Shown: positions 24,264 through 34,984 of the stretch, piece by piece
How the letters are laid out: each line of letters opens with the position of its first letter
Numbering within the stretch: the stretch's first letter is position 1
Source of the DNA: DAHUYF01 sp963838385
Lineage (GTDB): Bacteria > Pseudomonadota > Alphaproteobacteria > ATCC43930 > CGMCC-115725
Assembly: GCA_963838385.1 (NCBI GenBank)
Contig: CAWIRE010000006.1
Span: forward strand, 992,001 to 1,056,000
DNA length: 64,000 nucleotides
Reading direction: 5' to 3'
Program-made: the position numbers and the translations under genes
The notes under the pieces: generated by a model
What the model was told of the DNA's origin: nothing
Seen by the model: only the letters and a program-made list of their open reading frames with translations
Database searches by the model: none

Positions 24264-24899
24264 ATGAGACAGGCATGTTCGCTTGCGGCGGTCGCTGCTC
24301 TGGCGCTGGCGCTGGCACCATCGGGTGCAGAGGCCAGCGCCAAGAACTCGCCACGCATGCCGGTTCGCATCCACGCGACGATCGAGAAGCTGGACAAGAA
24401 CCTGCTGACGGTGAAGACCGACAAGGGCGGCGTCCTGACCATCGAGATGACGCCCAAGACCGACATCTCCGGCGTCGCCGCGCGCGGGATCAGCGACATC
24501 AAAGCGCAGGACTTCATCGGCGTCACCGCGACCGAGGATGCCCAACGGAAGTTCCACGCCACGGAGGTGCATATCTACCCCGATGCGATGCGCGGCGCCG
24601 GCGAGGGCCACTACGGCAGCGCCGCCAAGAGCACGATCAACGCCGCCGTCGCCGCGGTGGCCGACACCGCCGACGGCAGGCTGCTCACGCTGAGCTTCCA
24701 GAACAAGGCCACGGGCATGACCGAATCGACCAAGGTCGATGTCAGCCGGAGCGTGCCGGTCCTCGCCTACGTCCCGGCCGAGCAGAGCCTTCTGAAGCCG
24801 GGCGCCGACGCCATCATGCTGGTGGCGAAGGAAGACGATGGCGACCTGATCGCGGTAGCGGTCGTCGCCGAGAAGGACGGCATCAAGCCGCCGCTCTGA
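24264..24899 (+). CDS. Secreted protein, family not recognised
   Basis: A 211-residue protein. A perfect AGGAGG ribosome binding site ends 5 bases before ATG 24264. The leader MRQACSLAAVAALALALAPS, then GAEA, fits a Sec signal cut near residue 25. The body starts with PVRIHATIEKLDKNLLTVKT, which looks like the beta-barrel start of DUF5666-type proteins, then VTATEDAQRKFHATEVHIYP. The rest is beta-rich with no Cys. I do not assign a function. It converges on the phosphoesterase gene over a strong hairpin. Confidence 0.75.
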   Translation: MRQACSLAAVAALALALAPSGAEASAKNSPRMPVRIHATIEKLDKNLLTVKTDKGGVLTIEMTPKTDISGVAARGISDIKAQDFIGVTATEDAQRKFHATEVHIYPDAMRGAGEGHYGSAAKSTINAAVAAVADTADGRLLTLSFQNKATGMTESTKVDVSRSVPVLAYVPAEQSLLKPGADAIMLVAKEDDGDLIAVAVVAEKDGIKPPL

Positions 24900-24943
24900 T
24901 CAGGCTCTAAACCCGCCGCAGCTTTCTGACTGACGTCCGCGCG

Positions 24944-24987
24944 CCGTCGACCGCCTCGCCTGCAGCAACGGGCGAGGCGGTCGACGG
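24944..24987. terminator. Perfect 17-base-pair stem-loop
   Basis: Arms CCGTCGACCGCCTCGCC (24944-24960) and GGCGAGGCGGTCGACGG (24971-24987) are exact reverse complements with a 10-base loop. It lies 45 bases after the stop of the rightward secreted protein and is the strongest hairpin I found in the window. There is no T run after it in either direction. A terminator for the rightward gene is the simplest reading. Confidence 0.6.
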
Positions 24988-25063
24988 GGCGCGTTGCGCT
25001 GAGCAGGTCGAAAGAGATCCGGCGCCGCTTCGGTGGCCCGAAGCCGGCGCCGGTGCACGAGGG

Positions 25064-25092
25064 CGTCGCCGGCGCGCTCGGCGCCGGCGACG
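25064..25092 (-). terminator. Hairpin after the phosphoesterase gene
   Basis: CGTCGCCGGCGC-GCTCG-GCGCCGGCGACG is a perfect 12-base stem with a 5-base loop. It lies 10 bases after the stop of the minus-strand phosphoesterase (25102). It probably terminates that gene, although no poly-T tail is present. Confidence 0.55.
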
Positions 25093-25101
25093 TAGCGAGT
25101 C

Positions 25102-27219
25102 TTAGTGGTGACCGTGACCCTGACCGTGATCGAAATCGAAGAGGTCCATCAGATCCGCGATTGCCGGACCGTTCACGGGAACATACGGATTACCCGCGGT
25201 GACGGGATCAGGCAGGTTGTCGCGGCTGCGGGACGTGACCGGGCGCAGGTACCAGTTGCGCTCGATGAACTTCAGGATCGAGACGTGGTCGGCATAGGCG
25301 TGCGAGATGTGGCCGGCCCGGGTGTAGGGCGACACCACGATCATCGGGATGCGGGTGCCGTCGCCGAAGAAGTCGAGCGGCTGCACATAGCCCGAGTCCC
25401 AGTAGCCGCCGCCCTCATCGAAGGTGACGAAGATGGCGGTGCTGTTCCACAGCGCCGGCTGCGCCTTCACCTCGTCCACGATCTTCTTCACGAAGCCTTC
25501 GAAGAGGTCGAGCTTCGATGAAGCGGGATGGCCGTCGACGAAGCCGCTGGGCTTGACGAAGGACACTGCCGGGAGCTGGCCCTTGGCGATACCGGCATAG
25601 AGGTCGGCGGTATCGAGGATGTGGGTGGTGCGCGCCTTCTGATTGGCCATGATCTGGGTTTCATACTGGAAGGGATTGCAGATGTTGCAATACGCATCCA
25701 GCGAGCTCAACTCATAGGGATCCTGGACATAGCGGTCCCATTGGTCGCCGAAATAGGCCCAGGAGATGTTGCTCGCGCTCAAAGTGTCGCCGATGGACGG
25801 CACGTTGGACGGCGGGATCGTGAAGACGGTGTTGTTGTTGTTGAGGTCGGTAAAGGCATTGGAGCCGTCGCCGAAATAGCCGGGGTTGTAGTTGTTGAGG
25901 ATGTAGTAATGCCCGGTCTGGCAGTTGGGATTGACATGCTGGGGTAGCGAGGCGAGGTAGCTGAGAATCGGCGTCACGCCCGGCTGCGTCGGGTCGGCGC
26001 AGTTGCTGTAGGAGCCGCCGCCATAGGAGGGCGAGCCGTAGGAGCCGCCGCCATAGCCGTCCTCGATATACCAGTTGTTGGTGTTCGCCAGCGGATTCGG
26101 ATTCTCGATCTCGTCCACGGTGCCTTGATTGGCACTTCCGGTAGCCACCTGAATGTTATGCGGCGGGGCCTCCGGCGTGCCCTGGCCGTTGCTGAACCAG
26201 ATCGCGTCACCATGGCCCAGCATGATGTGATTGGCGCCGGTACCACCGTTGACCGACTGGTGGAAGTTGTCGCTCATCGCATATTGGTCGGCGAGCGACT
26301 TCAAATAAGGAACGTCGCCGGTCGAAACGTTGTAGAATCCCAGCGCGGTCGAGCCTTCGCCGGTCGAGAGGTCGGTGAAGGGCGTCGGCTGCGGCTTGCC
26401 ATTGCCGCCGGCGCCGACCGTGACCTCGACCCAGGAGAAGAGATCGCCGAGACAGCCCGACGCGTTCTGCGCGGTGGCATGAGCGACGTTGCAATCGAGC
26501 TGCTGCCACATCTGGTAAAAGCGATGAACCGGGCTGGCCATGTAGGCATCGTACGGCATCGTCTTCGATGTGATCTGGAAGGGTCCCGGCGGCAGGCTGG
26601 TGACGGGCTGCCCGTCATAGGTGATGCGCTGGTCGGGCGTGCCCGCGGTCTGCCCGGTGCCGCCCGTGGTCAGATACTGATAATACTCCGGCGACAGACC
26701 ATTCTCGGCTGCCTCGGCTTGCGCGATCGACGAGAAGTTTGGGTTCGTCGGCCCACCGACGAGCGGCGGCGGCAGCGTCTCGGGAATGGACTTGCCACCG
26801 GGGCTGATGCTGTAGGTGCCGGGGCCCTCGTCCTTCGCCATCGCCTGGTAGACTGATTTGTAGTTGGGACCCGGTGTTCCGTCGGCATTCACGATGCCTT
26901 CGGAGAGCAGGTTCCACACCGTGTTCCCCGGCTTCGGCTGATATGTGGCGAAGACGTGATCGAAGCTGCGATTCTCGCCGATGATGACGATGACATGCTT
27001 GATCGGTGTCCGGGTGCCCCCGTCATCAGCATCATGCGGCATCGGATGAAAGGGAAAATTCTCACCCGCAGCGCCCTCGAACGCGCCCTCGGTCATGGGA
27101 TTGTTCGGCTTGTTGTTGTTGTCCATAGCGAACGCCGCAATCGGCGTCAGCAGATTGGCCCCGATGGCGGTCATCGCGAGATAGGCGATGTGTTTTCGCG
27201 TCGGTGACATCCTTCGCAT
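25102..27219 (-). CDS. Secreted phosphoesterase (phospholipase C/acid phosphatase family)
   Basis: A 705-residue exported member of the phosphoesterase family (Pfam PF04185), which includes bacterial phospholipase C and acid phosphatases. The leader MRRMSPTRKHIAYLAMTAIG, then ANLLTPIAAFA is cut near residue 35. The metal-site opening IKHVIVIIGENRSFDHVFAT (about residue 70) is the family hallmark. Later come GHGDAIW, the DEGGGYWDSGYV metal-ligand region and the C-terminal ending SHAYADHVSILKFIERNWYL. It ends in a short Asp/His-rich tail (LFDFDHGQGHGHH). Start ATG 27219 has AAGGAGG 10 bases upstream; GTG 27222 is an alternative. A Pho-box-like site lies 75 bases upstream, so it may be phosphate-starvation controlled. 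Confidence 0.88.
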   Translation of the reverse strand: MRRMSPTRKHIAYLAMTAIGANLLTPIAAFAMDNNNKPNNPMTEGAFEGAAGENFPFHPMPHDADDGGTRTPIKHVIVIIGENRSFDHVFATYQPKPGNTVWNLLSEGIVNADGTPGPNYKSVYQAMAKDEGPGTYSISPGGKSIPETLPPPLVGGPTNPNFSSIAQAEAAENGLSPEYYQYLTTGGTGQTAGTPDQRITYDGQPVTSLPPGPFQITSKTMPYDAYMASPVHRFYQMWQQLDCNVAHATAQNASGCLGDLFSWVEVTVGAGGNGKPQPTPFTDLSTGEGSTALGFYNVSTGDVPYLKSLADQYAMSDNFHQSVNGGTGANHIMLGHGDAIWFSNGQGTPEAPPHNIQVATGSANQGTVDEIENPNPLANTNNWYIEDGYGGGSYGSPSYGGGSYSNCADPTQPGVTPILSYLASLPQHVNPNCQTGHYYILNNYNPGYFGDGSNAFTDLNNNNTVFTIPPSNVPSIGDTLSASNISWAYFGDQWDRYVQDPYELSSLDAYCNICNPFQYETQIMANQKARTTHILDTADLYAGIAKGQLPAVSFVKPSGFVDGHPASSKLDLFEGFVKKIVDEVKAQPALWNSTAIFVTFDEGGGYWDSGYVQPLDFFGDGTRIPMIVVSPYTRAGHISHAYADHVSILKFIERNWYLRPVTSRSRDNLPDPVTAGNPYVPVNGPAIADLMDLFDFDHGQGHGHH

Positions 27220-27293
27220 CACGTAAGACCCTCCTTGATAGGCGAGATCAAGAGACGAACACGCGGACGTTACCGGGCGCAGGTTGCGTGTAA

Positions 27294-27311
27294 TTGACAT
27301 CGATGTGACGT
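27294..27311 (-). promoter_or_regulatory. Pho-box-like direct repeat
   Basis: On the minus strand, ACGTCAC-ATCG-ATGTCAA: two seven-base units with a shared GTCA core, spaced 11 bases apart, matching the architecture of the PhoB site (CTGTCAT-N4-CTGTCAY). It is 75 bases upstream of the phosphoesterase start. Each unit matches the full consensus at only 4-5 of 7 bases, so it is a candidate. The rest of 27220-27528 is AT-richer but shows no other clear element. Confidence 0.45.
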
Positions 27312-27528
27312 TTGCGTTGATTGCGCCTAAATTCGCGGTCATCACCCGAAGGAGTAAATCTTCCGATGCATCTGACAACGAGCTCGCCGCGAGAACCGCA
27401 AGTTCCCGCGCGCTCCGATTGAATATCGAAAGAGAAGCAGACGCCGCGGGTGATAGGGCGAGTCTATGAACGCGAGCGCGGCGACTCGCGTTTCACGATC
27501 CGATACAGCCCGGAATTCGAGAGAGGCG

Positions 27529-27930
27529 CTACAGCAGCCCGAGCTCGAGCTTCGCTTCCTCGCTCATGCGCTCGCGCGTCCAGGGCGGCGTCCAGACCAG
27601 CTTGACGCGGGCGTCCTGCACCCCCGGCACGGCGGCGATCGCCTGCTGCACCTGGCCCGGCAGCGCGCCGGCGACGGGACAGGCCGGCGTGGTCAATGTC
27701 ATCTCGACATAGACCGTGCCATCCTTGTTGACGATGAGCTCGTAGATCAGGCCGAGATCGACCAGGTTCACCGGGATCTCGGGATCGCGCACGGTCTTCA
27801 GCGCCTCGATCACCTGCTGCTGGAGCGCGGGATCGCCGTCATCGGGCTCCGGGCGCTCGACCTCCTCGCCGGTCTCGCCCTCGCCTTCCGGCAGGAAATC
27901 GAAGAGATCCTTGTCCTCCGGCATTTGCAC
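27529..27930 (-). CDS. sufT: Iron-sulfur assembly protein SufT (DUF59)
   Basis: A 133-residue protein with a disordered acidic N-terminus (EGEGETGEEVERPEPDDGDP) followed by the MIP18/DUF59 domain. It has VIEALKTVRDPEIPVNLVDL, then GLIYELIVNKDGTVYVEMTL and the conserved TTPACPVAGALPGQVQQAI with the single Cys, and ends VKLVWTPPWTRERMSEEAKL. SufT aids maturation of [4Fe-4S] proteins and is usual at the end of alphaproteobacterial suf operons. It lies 4 bases after sufU. Confidence 0.92.
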   Translation of the reverse strand: MQMPEDKDLFDFLPEGEGETGEEVERPEPDDGDPALQQQVIEALKTVRDPEIPVNLVDLGLIYELIVNKDGTVYVEMTLTTPACPVAGALPGQVQQAIAAVPGVQDARVKLVWTPPWTRERMSEEAKLELGLL

Positions 27931-27934
27931 GGGG

Positions 27935-28399
27935 CTACTCCGTCTTCACGATGGCGCCGGGCTGGCCGTTCTTCAGCGCCGCCTCGAAGGCGTGCCAGGC
28001 GAGCGTCGCGCATTTGACGCGGGCGGGATAGGCCTTGACGCCGCTCAGCGGCTCGAGCCGCTCCATCTCCTCTTCCAGCGCTTCCGGCGCCGCCGGCGCC
28101 TCGCCGCCGGTCACCTTGGCGTGGAAGCCCCGGAACAGCGTCTCCGCCTCGGCCAGCGTCTTGCCCTTCAGGATCTCGGTCATCAGCGAGGCCGAGGCCT
28201 GCGAAATGGCGCAGCCGCGGCCTTGGAAGCTCACATCGGCGATCCGGTCGCCCTCGAGCGTGACATAGACGGTGACGCGGTCGCCGCAGAGCGGGTTGTG
28301 GCCTTGGGCGAGATGACTCGGATGCTCCTGCACGCGGAAGTTCCGCGGATGCTGTCCGTGATCGAGGATGATGTCCTGATAGAGATCGCGCAGATCCAT
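27935..28399 (-). CDS. sufU: SUF iron-sulfur scaffold / sulfur-acceptor SufU
   Basis: A 154-residue IscU/SufU-type protein. It opens MDLRDLYQDIILDHGQHPRN, typical of SufU. Three conserved cysteines are seen: NPLCGDRVTVYV, QGRGCAISQASASLM and RVKCATLAWHAFEAAL. A short insert precedes the last cysteine, as in SufU proteins. It accepts persulfide sulfur from SufS and may hold zinc or a transient cluster. It follows sufS by 5 bases. Confidence 0.93.
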   Translation of the reverse strand: MDLRDLYQDIILDHGQHPRNFRVQEHPSHLAQGHNPLCGDRVTVYVTLEGDRIADVSFQGRGCAISQASASLMTEILKGKTLAEAETLFRGFHAKVTGGEAPAAPEALEEEMERLEPLSGVKAYPARVKCATLAWHAFEAALKNGQPGAIVKTE

Positions 28400-28404
28400 G
28401 GGGG

Positions 28405-29655
28405 CTACCGTCTGAACATCTTCTGCGCCGCCGCCACCGCTTCGGCGAGCGCGTCGATGTCGCTTTCGTCGTTGTAGATGCCGAGCGAGGCGCGCGTGGT
28501 GGCGCCGAGCTCGAGCTTGTCGATCAGCGGCTGGGCGCAGTGATGCCCGGCGCGCACCGCGATCTTGTACTGGTCGAGGATGGTGGCGACGTCGTGCGGA
28601 TGGATGCCGTCGACCTGGAAGGAGAGGATACCGAGACGCCGCTGCCCGGCGCCGACGAGATGCACCCCCGGCAGGCGCGACAGGCGCTCGACCCCATAGC
28701 TGGTGAGCGCCTCCTCATGCTCGAGGATCGCCCCGCGGCCGAGCGCCTCGACATAGTCGAGCGCGATGCCGAGCCCGATCGCACCCGAGATGTCGGGCGT
28801 CCCGGCCTCGAAGCGGGCTGGCGGATCCTGGAAGGTGGTCTTCTCGAAGGTGACGTTGAGGATCATGTCGCCGCCGCCCTGCCAGGGCGGCATGGCGTCG
28901 AGCAGCGCCTTGCGGCCGTAGAGCACGCCGATCCCTGTCGGACCATAAATCTTGTGGCCGGAGAAGACGTAGAAATCGCAATCGATTGCCTGCACGTCGA
29001 CCGGCAGCCGCGGCGCCGCCTGGCAGCCATCGACCAGCACCTTGGCGCCCCGCGCATGGGCGAGCCGCGCGATGCTCTCCACCGGCAGCAGCGCGCCGGT
29101 GGCATTGGCCTGATGCGTCACCGCCACCAGCCTGGTGCGCGGGCCAAGCTGCGCCTCGAAGGCGGCGAGGTCGAGCCCGCCGGTCGCGTCGATCGGCGCC
29201 ACCTTGAGCGTGAAGCCGATCCGGTCGCGCAGCAGCTGCCAGGGCACGATGTTGGCATGATGCTCGAGCTCGGTGATCAGCACCTCGTCGCCCGCCTTGA
29301 GGAAGGTGGCACCCCAGCTGTTGGCGACGAGGTTGATGCCCTCGGTGCCGCCGCGCACGAAGACGATCTCGGCCGCCTCGCGGGCATTGAGGAAGCGCCG
29401 CGCCTTGTCGCGCGCCTCCTCGTAGAGCTCGGTCGAGCGGGCACTCAGCCGATAGACGCCGCGATGCACATTGGCATAGTCGGTGCGGTAGTACTCGGCG
29501 ACGCCGTCGATCACCGCCGCCGGCTTCTGCGCGCTGGCGCCGCTGTCGAGGAAAACGAGGCCGGGGTTGCGCTCGAAGATGGGGAAGTCGCGACGGATCG
29601 CGCGCGGATCGAGCGCGCCGCGCTGAAGCGGCCGCAAAGGCGTCGCCCGTGTCAT
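28405..29655 (-). CDS. sufS: Cysteine desulfurase SufS
   Basis: A 416-residue PLP enzyme (class V aminotransferase fold) that takes sulfur from cysteine to give alanine and a persulfide. The PLP lysine lies in FYVFSGHKIYGPTGIGVLYG; earlier residues include VRGGTEGINLVANSWG and the His in LEHHANIVPW. The catalytic cysteine is in IAVRAGHHCAQPLID (about residue 370), the class II desulfurase pattern. Overlaps sufD by 4 bases, in an unbroken suf operon. Confidence 0.95.
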   Translation of the reverse strand: MTRATPLRPLQRGALDPRAIRRDFPIFERNPGLVFLDSGASAQKPAAVIDGVAEYYRTDYANVHRGVYRLSARSTELYEEARDKARRFLNAREAAEIVFVRGGTEGINLVANSWGATFLKAGDEVLITELEHHANIVPWQLLRDRIGFTLKVAPIDATGGLDLAAFEAQLGPRTRLVAVTHQANATGALLPVESIARLAHARGAKVLVDGCQAAPRLPVDVQAIDCDFYVFSGHKIYGPTGIGVLYGRKALLDAMPPWQGGGDMILNVTFEKTTFQDPPARFEAGTPDISGAIGLGIALDYVEALGRGAILEHEEALTSYGVERLSRLPGVHLVGAGQRRLGILSFQVDGIHPHDVATILDQYKIAVRAGHHCAQPLIDKLELGATTRASLGIYNDESDIDALAEAVAAAQKMFRR

Positions 29656-30941
29656 GTCTCCCGAGACTCCCGAAGGCCGAGCCAGCGCTGCACATGGCCG
29701 GCGAGATGGGCGCGGAACGCGGCGTCCTCGACGGTGTCGAGGGCATCGGCGGCAAAGGCCTCGATCAGCATGCGACGGGCCTCCGGCTCGGCGATGCCGC
29801 GGGCGCGCAGATAGAAGAGCGCGGCCTCATCGAGATCGCCGACCGTGGCGCCGTGGCTGCATTTGACATCGTCGGCGAGGATCTCGAGCGCGGGCTTGGT
29901 GTCGACCGTGGCGCGCCGGCCGAGCAGCAGGTTCTTGTTGAGCTGATGCGCGTCGGTCTTCTGCGCGTCCGGCCGCACCGCGATGGCGCCGAGGAACACG
30001 CCATGGGCGCGGTCCGCCACCACGCCCTTGAAGAGCTCGCGGGTGGTGCAGCCCGGCGCCGCGTGGTCGACGGCGAGCGCGGTCGTCGCCTCCTGCGCGC
30101 CGCGCAGCAGATAGACGCCGCCAAGCCCGAGCCGCGCGCCCTCGCCGGCCAGCTCGACCTGCACATCCTGGCGCGACAGCGCGCCGCCGAGCGTCAGCGT
30201 GAACCCGTCATAGCGGGCGCCGGCGCCGAGACGGAGCCGCGTCAGCGCCAGATGGATCGCCTCGACGCCTTCATCCTGCAGCCGGACATGCTCCAGCGCC
30301 GCGCCGGCGCCGAGCTCGATGGCGAGCACGGCATTGGTCCAGTAGCGGCCGGCGCCGGCAAAGCTCTCGATCACCTGGGCCCGGCTGCCGGGCGCCAGCT
30401 CGATGCGGCTGCGCGGATGCAGCGAGACCGGCGCCTGGGCCTCGCCGAGATGGATGATCTCCACCGGCCGGTCGAGCGCCACGCCGGGCTCCAAGGCGAT
30501 GACCACGCCATCGCCGAAGAAGGCCGCGTTCAAGGCAGCGAAAGGCTGCGCCCCCTCGGTGTCGCTGGGATCGAGCAGCGCCAAGCCCGGCCGCGTCGCC
30601 AGCGCCTCGGCCGAGGATCCGATCCAGGCGCCCCGGGGCAGCGCCCCGATCTTCGAAAGCTGCGGCGCGAAACGGCCGTTGACCAGCACCAGCCGATGCG
30701 TCGTCCCGGCCAGCAGCAACGCCTCGGCCACCGCCGCCGGCACCTCTGCGCCCACCGATGGCGGATAGCCCAGCCGCTCGAGCGGCCGCAGATCGGTGAA
30801 GCGCCAGGCCTCCTGGCGCCGCGTCGGAAAGCCGAGCGCGCCGAACCGCGCCAGCGCCGCCTCGCGCACGGGCCGCAGCCGATCCGCCGGCGCGGCCGGG
30901 AAGGCGTCGATATAGAGCCTGGTTTCGGTCTTCGCGTTCAT
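29652..30941 (-). CDS. sufD: Fe-S cluster assembly protein SufD
   Basis: A 429-residue SufD, the partner of SufB in the SufBCD scaffold complex. The N-terminal helical part (RRQEAWRFTDLRPLERLGYP) is family-typical, then a right-handed beta helix (GARYDGFTLTLGGALSRQDV, then LLGRRATVDTKPALEILADD). The C-terminal VKCSHGATVGDLDEAALFYL has the conserved His that, with a SufB Cys, forms the assembly site. It lies 11 bases after sufC. Confidence 0.95.
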   Translation of the reverse strand: MNAKTETRLYIDAFPAAPADRLRPVREAALARFGALGFPTRRQEAWRFTDLRPLERLGYPPSVGAEVPAAVAEALLLAGTTHRLVLVNGRFAPQLSKIGALPRGAWIGSSAEALATRPGLALLDPSDTEGAQPFAALNAAFFGDGVVIALEPGVALDRPVEIIHLGEAQAPVSLHPRSRIELAPGSRAQVIESFAGAGRYWTNAVLAIELGAGAALEHVRLQDEGVEAIHLALTRLRLGAGARYDGFTLTLGGALSRQDVQVELAGEGARLGLGGVYLLRGAQEATTALAVDHAAPGCTTRELFKGVVADRAHGVFLGAIAVRPDAQKTDAHQLNKNLLLGRRATVDTKPALEILADDVKCSHGATVGDLDEAALFYLRARGIAEPEARRMLIEAFAADALDTVEDAAFRAHLAGHVQRWLGLRESRET

Positions 30942-30952
30942 GCCGGACCGCC

Positions 30953-31702
<750 letters not shown>

Positions 31703-31732
31703 GCTGGCTCACTCCTTATTCAGATCCGGCGC

Positions 31733-33189
<1,457 letters not shown>

Positions 33190-33193
<4 letters not shown>

Positions 33194-33645
33194 GGGCTGG
33201 CGGTCTCTTCTGACACGAGGGAGGGTTGCGGGGCGAAGCCGGCCAGCGGCGGCAGCATGTCGGCGAGGGTCACCGCGCCGAGCGCGGCGCCCACGGCCTG
33301 ATTGATGCGATGCCAGTGCGGCCGGGTCGGGCAGAAGGTGCTGCGCTCGCAGCCGGCCATGTGGCTGGTGCATTGGGTGATGCCGATGGCGCCGTCGATG
33401 GCCGCCACCATCTCGGCAATGGAGATCGCGCCGGCGGGCCGCGCCAGGCGGTAGCCCCCGGCGGCGCCGCGGGCGCCGGCGACGATCCCGGCATGGGCCA
33501 GCGCCTTCAGCACCTTGGCGACGGTGGCGCGGGGCAGCTTCGCCTCCTGGGCGAGGGTGGCCGCCGTCATCTGCCGTTCCGACCCCACGGCGAGATGGGT
33601 GGCGATGATGACCGCATAATCCGCCAGTTTGCTCAGGATGATCAT
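33190..33645 (-). CDS. Rrf2 family regulator of the suf operon (IscR/SufR-like)
   Basis: A 151-residue Rrf2-type winged-helix regulator. The N-terminus (MIILSKLADYAVIIATHLAV) and the helix-turn-helix (TAATLAQEAKLPRATVAKVL) are canonical. The effector part has three cysteines, CTSHMAGCERSTFCPTRPHW, matching the cluster-ligand pattern of cluster-binding Rrf2 proteins. It leads the suf operon and overlaps sufB by 4 bases. I infer that it senses cluster status and represses the operon through the dyad at 33679. Confidence 0.93.
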
Positions 33646-33678
33646 CGGCTTCTCTAATCAGCTCAAGCGGTTAGCCCT

Positions 33679-33703
33679 AATTCGGACCGCCGCGGTACGG
33701 ATT
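33679..33703. promoter_or_regulatory. Dyad operator candidate for the suf regulator
   Basis: AATTCGGACCGC-C-GCGGTACGGATT is a 25-base dyad; 9 of 12 pairs match. The size and A/T-rich ends with GG/CC blocks are like operators of Rrf2 proteins. It starts just downstream of the predicted -10 of the suf promoter, so a bound regulator would block transcription start. Confidence 0.5.
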
Positions 33704-33712
33704 AAGTTGGGT

Positions 33713-33740
33713 GTTATACGCGAGCGTCAAGGGCCTGCAA
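33713..33740 (-). promoter_or_regulatory. Sigma-70-type promoter of the suf operon
   Basis: On the minus strand TTGCAG (33740-33735) and TATAAC (33718-33713) are separated by 16 bases. Transcription would begin near 33706, inside or just before the dyad operator, about 60 bases before the regulator's start at 33645. The match to the -10 is good; the -35 is moderate. Confidence 0.5.
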
Positions 33741-33892
33741 GCCTTATTTTTCATGGCCCGCCCTTACCGGCCTGCCGTAGCATCGACCAAAGCCTCGGAT
33801 CGCCGGCGCGGCCGGAGCGAAGACCCTGCCGGCGGAACGGCAGCCAACGAGGCGCCCGGACGGTTGTCGGGCGTCCCAGGGAGGGGAAGTGC

Positions 33893-34642
33893 ATGGCGAC
33901 GGTGGAATGGCAGATCGACGGCGCCGTGCGGCGGGTTCTTCTCAACCGGCCGGAGAAGCGCAATGCGCTCGACGGCACGATGCTGGAAGCGCTCACTGCC
34001 GCCTTCGCCGAGCCGCCGCGCGAGGCCGAGCGCGCCGCCGTGATCCGCGCCGCCGGACCGGTGTTCTGCGCCGGCCTCGATCTGCGTGCACGGGTGGAGA
34101 TGGGCGACAACCCGATCGAGCGCATGCTGCACACCATCGAGACCTATCCGCTGCCGGTGGTAGCGGTCGTCCAGGGCGATGCGATCGCCGGCGGCAACGA
34201 GCTGGCGCTGCATTGCGATCTCATCGTCGCCAGCAGCGCCGCGCGCTTCGGCATGTCGCTGGCCCAGATCGGGCTGGTGCCCAACTGGTTCCTCGCCAAG
34301 AAGCTGCTCGAGGTGGCGGGACCGATGGCGACGCGGAAGATTCTCTTCCTCGGCGATCCCCTGCCGGCGAGCCGGCTCTACGAGCTGGGCATCGTCTCGC
34401 ATCTGGCCGAGCCCGAACGGATCGAGGAGGTCGCGGGCGAGGTGCTGGCGCGGCTGGTGGCGAACGCGCCGCTGTCGCTGAAGGCGATGAAGCAGCTTCT
34501 GTTGCGCGAGATGAAGTTCCGCGACGACATCGCGCATGCCGATATCGATCGGCTCCTGGCCGAGGCGCGCGCCAGCGCCGATGCCAAGGAGGGCATGGCG
34601 GCGCGCCTGGAGAAGCGGCCGGCGCGGTTCCAGGGCCGCTGA
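33893..34642 (+). CDS. Enoyl-CoA hydratase/isomerase family protein
   Basis: A 249-residue crotonase-fold protein. It has LNRPEKRNALDGTMLEALTA, the oxyanion-hole segment VIRAAGPVFCAGLDLRA, and VVAVVQGDAIAGGNELALHC with the second oxyanion glycine. At the first catalytic Glu position the sequence is GGNELALHCD, and near the second it reads QIGLVPNW, where hydratases have Glu; this one has Val, so a simple hydratase reaction is doubtful. Start ATG 33893 has GGGAGGGGAAG upstream. First gene of a rightward operon. Confidence 0.9.
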   Translation: MATVEWQIDGAVRRVLLNRPEKRNALDGTMLEALTAAFAEPPREAERAAVIRAAGPVFCAGLDLRARVEMGDNPIERMLHTIETYPLPVVAVVQGDAIAGGNELALHCDLIVASSAARFGMSLAQIGLVPNWFLAKKLLEVAGPMATRKILFLGDPLPASRLYELGIVSHLAEPERIEEVAGEVLARLVANAPLSLKAMKQLLLREMKFRDDIAHADIDRLLAEARASADAKEGMAARLEKRPARFQGR

Positions 34643-34974
34643 TGGCGATCCGGCTCGACAAGCCCTGGCAGGCGCTCGGCGACGAGGCGGTGCGGGCGGT
34701 GCCGGGACAGCTCGGCGTGTTCCAGCTCGGCGACGAGAAAGGCCGCGTGCTGCAGCTGGGCTATGCCGGCGGCCGCTCGCTCTTCGGGCTGCGCGGCGCG
34801 ATCGCGGCGGCCGCGGCGGCCCATCCCGAAGCGAGCCGGTTCCGCTTCGAGGTGACGATGCAATACCTCACCCGCTATCAGGAGCTGCTGATGCTGCACC
34901 TCGCCGATCACGGCGCGCTGCCGGCCGGCAATGCCGGCGAGAGGTTGCGCCTCGGGCGGCTGAGCCCGCTTTAG
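34642..34974 (+). CDS. Conserved hypothetical protein in acyl-CoA operon
   Basis: A 110-residue protein. ATG 34642 shares one base with the hydratase stop (TGATG), so translation is coupled. No family is recognised. The pattern starts MAIRLDKPWQALGDEAVRAV, then FQLGDEKGRVLQLGYAGGRS, LFGLRGAIAAAAAAHPEASR and ends LMLHLADHGALPAGNAGERL. It is mixed alpha/beta without signal or membrane segment. The location between a crotonase and an acyl-CoA dehydrogenase suggests an accessory function in that pathway. Confidence 0.75.
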   Translation: MAIRLDKPWQALGDEAVRAVPGQLGVFQLGDEKGRVLQLGYAGGRSLFGLRGAIAAAAAAHPEASRFRFEVTMQYLTRYQELLMLHLADHGALPAGNAGERLRLGRLSPL

Positions 34975-34984
34975 GCCGCGCCCC

